This document shows positions 63,187 through 64,000 of a DNA stretch of 64,000 bases, piece by piece. Location: contig CAZUAH010000010.1 in assembly GCA_964617665.1 (NCBI GenBank), forward strand, positions 1-64,000. The letters are read 5' to 3'. The number at the start of each line of letters is the position of its first letter. Positions within the stretch are counted from its first letter, which is position 1. A model generated the notes under the pieces. That model worked only from the letters and a program-made list of their open reading frames with translations. It was not told the DNA's origin and ran no database searches. The DNA comes from JADHUC01 sp964617665. GTDB taxonomy: Bacteria > Planctomycetota > Planctomycetia > Pirellulales > Pirellulaceae. A program made the position numbers and the translations under genes.

Positions 63187-64000
63187 ATGAGTTTTGACAA
63201 TCCGGGCGCTTGGTTTTGGATTCTATTGGCGATTCCCATCGCCGTGTTCTATCTTTGGCACTTCACCAGCCGACGACACGAGGTCGCCACTTTTCCGCTG
63301 TGGCAGCGTGCTTTGGCCCGAAGACCGGCATCGTTCGTGTTGCGCTTCTGGCTGTCATTCGCGGCACAAGTCGTCGTCTTGCTGTTGATGGTTGCTGCGT
63401 TGACCGAACCTTATTGGACGGGCGTGTTTGCAGCTCGTCGCAATATCGCGTTGGTTGTGGACGTTTCGGCCAGCATGTCGGCCACAGATGTCCAACCGGC
63501 CCGGTTCGAGGCGATGCAAGAGGAAGCTAAACGAATCGTAAGTGAAATGCGTCGCGACGATCGGATGTTGCTCATCAGCGCCGGCTCGCTGATTCGAACC
63601 GAACACCGACTGACCGACGACCAGGAGAAATTGCTTGCTGCGATCGAGTCTTTGCAGCCCACGGACGGCTCGACGCAGATCCGCCAAGCCATCCAACTAG
63701 CCCACGGTGTTCTCGACGGAAAACCCAATCCGCAAATCATCGTTCTCACCGACGGGGCGTTCGCTGGGGCGGGCGAGTTGGCCAGGGCTGAGGATGTGCA
63801 ACTGGTGCTCTTCGGCGAACAAGGGGCCAACGTGGCCATCACCAAACTGGCGGCCATCCCCGATCCTGTGCGGTCCGAGCAATACAAAGCGTTCGCCGAA
63901 GTTACCAACTACTCCCCAGCGGAAATCTCCGGGCGGCTGGAACTGAGCGCTAAAGGTAGCGATCCACAAACGGTTTCGCTACGCGTGCCTGCCGGAGCGA
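63187..64000 (+). CDS. BatA-like VWA-domain membrane protein (partial, 3' end cut)
   Basis: The frame from ATG at 63187 stays open to the window end (271 codons seen). It begins NPGAWFWILLAIPIAVFYLW, the BatA N-terminal helix typical of this family, then a second TM segment (FWLSFAAQVVVLLLMVAAL). A VWA domain follows with the MIDAS motif DVSASMS, a Thr in DGSTQ and Asp in VLTDGA. It follows DUF58 by 10 bp, completing the moxR-DUF58-vwa order. In this family the VWA domain faces the periplasm and probably binds a partner there. Confidence 0.88.
   Translation, partial: MSFDNPGAWFWILLAIPIAVFYLWHFTSRRHEVATFPLWQRALARRPASFVLRFWLSFAAQVVVLLLMVAALTEPYWTGVFAARRNIALVVDVSASMSATDVQPARFEAMQEEAKRIVSEMRRDDRMLLISAGSLIRTEHRLTDDQEKLLAAIESLQPTDGSTQIRQAIQLAHGVLDGKPNPQIIVLTDGAFAGAGELARAEDVQLVLFGEQGANVAITKLAAIPDPVRSEQYKAFAEVTNYSPAEISGRLELSAKGSDPQTVSLRVPAGA

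Noticed and set aside
1..64000. CRISPR arrays, tRNA or rRNA genes, transposases, prophage
   Set aside because: No regularly spaced repeats, tRNA-like arms, or integrase/transposase motifs were found in either strand by reading.

Overview
This window looks like a chromosomal segment (64 kb, one short unresolved gap at 37470-37479) from a planctomycete, most likely a Pirellulales/Planctomycetaceae-type lineage or MAG. The evidence is the gene content. There are two prepilin-leader DUF1559 proteins, exported one-domain sulfatase and fucosidase enzymes, PQQ/BamB-like propeller proteins with planctomycete-style extensions, BlaI/M56 (BlaR1) modules carrying long exported tails, a Tat-exported Gfo/Idh/MocA oxidoreductase, a DUF4838 protein, and a MoxR-DUF58-VWA operon. 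There are no rRNA or tRNA genes, prophage, IS elements or CRISPR arrays that I can see. All taxonomic statements are inference from gene families, not from a search.

Layout. 1-62: 5' end of a minus-strand gene that leaves the window. 377-8376: mixed housekeeping (ceramidase-like hydrolase, prolyl oligopeptidase, a small unknown protein, a membrane-anchored endonuclease/exonuclease/phosphatase, an OPT-family transporter). 8624-11100: two DUF1559 pseudopilin-like proteins, the first behind a good sigma70-type promoter. 11127-40138: a ~29 kb catabolic block of mostly exported enzymes. It holds a heparinase II/III-like lyase, BNR/sialidase-like protein, GH29 fucosidase, sulfatase, CehA/McbA metallohydrolase, M14-like carboxypeptidase, three giant PQQ-methyltransferase-PQQ paralogues, a VOC protein, a zinc phospholipase C-like protein, a 1053-aa lyase-like protein with a C-terminal CBM9-like domain, and DUF4838. 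It resembles a sulfated, fucosylated glycan utilisation locus without SusC/SusD. 40168-50943: a minus-strand regulatory operon blaI - giant blaR1 (2458 aa) - headless blaI - short blaR1, produced by tandem duplication and driven by a promoter carrying two BlaI-like operators. 51119-54321: LarA-type racemase and Gfo/Idh/MocA oxidoreductase. 54582-60917: envelope-type proteins (zinc ribbon + TM + two STN-like domains, a CheY-like regulator, a Pro-rich membrane protein, a HEAT-repeat protein). 60918-61293: a nested palindromic element. 61294-64000: moxR, DUF58 and the start of a BatA-like VWA gene.

Most interesting signals. (1) Three neighbouring paralogues each insert a class-I SAM methyltransferase-like domain between two PQQ-type propeller halves. 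All three have export signals, one has lost the SAM-binding glycines and gained a malectin-like domain, and all share a C-terminal four-cysteine signature. (2) The duplicated BlaI-BlaR1 locus has a headless BlaI, a promoter with overlapping operators, and a giant sensor that contains internal repeats plus a segment resembling the porter domain of CusA-type RND pumps. (3) A nested inverted-repeat element before moxR has perfect 15-bp ends, arms with compensatory base changes and a 19-bp central hairpin. (4) A poly-G assembly gap apparently hides most of a gene whose last ~27 codons can still be read.
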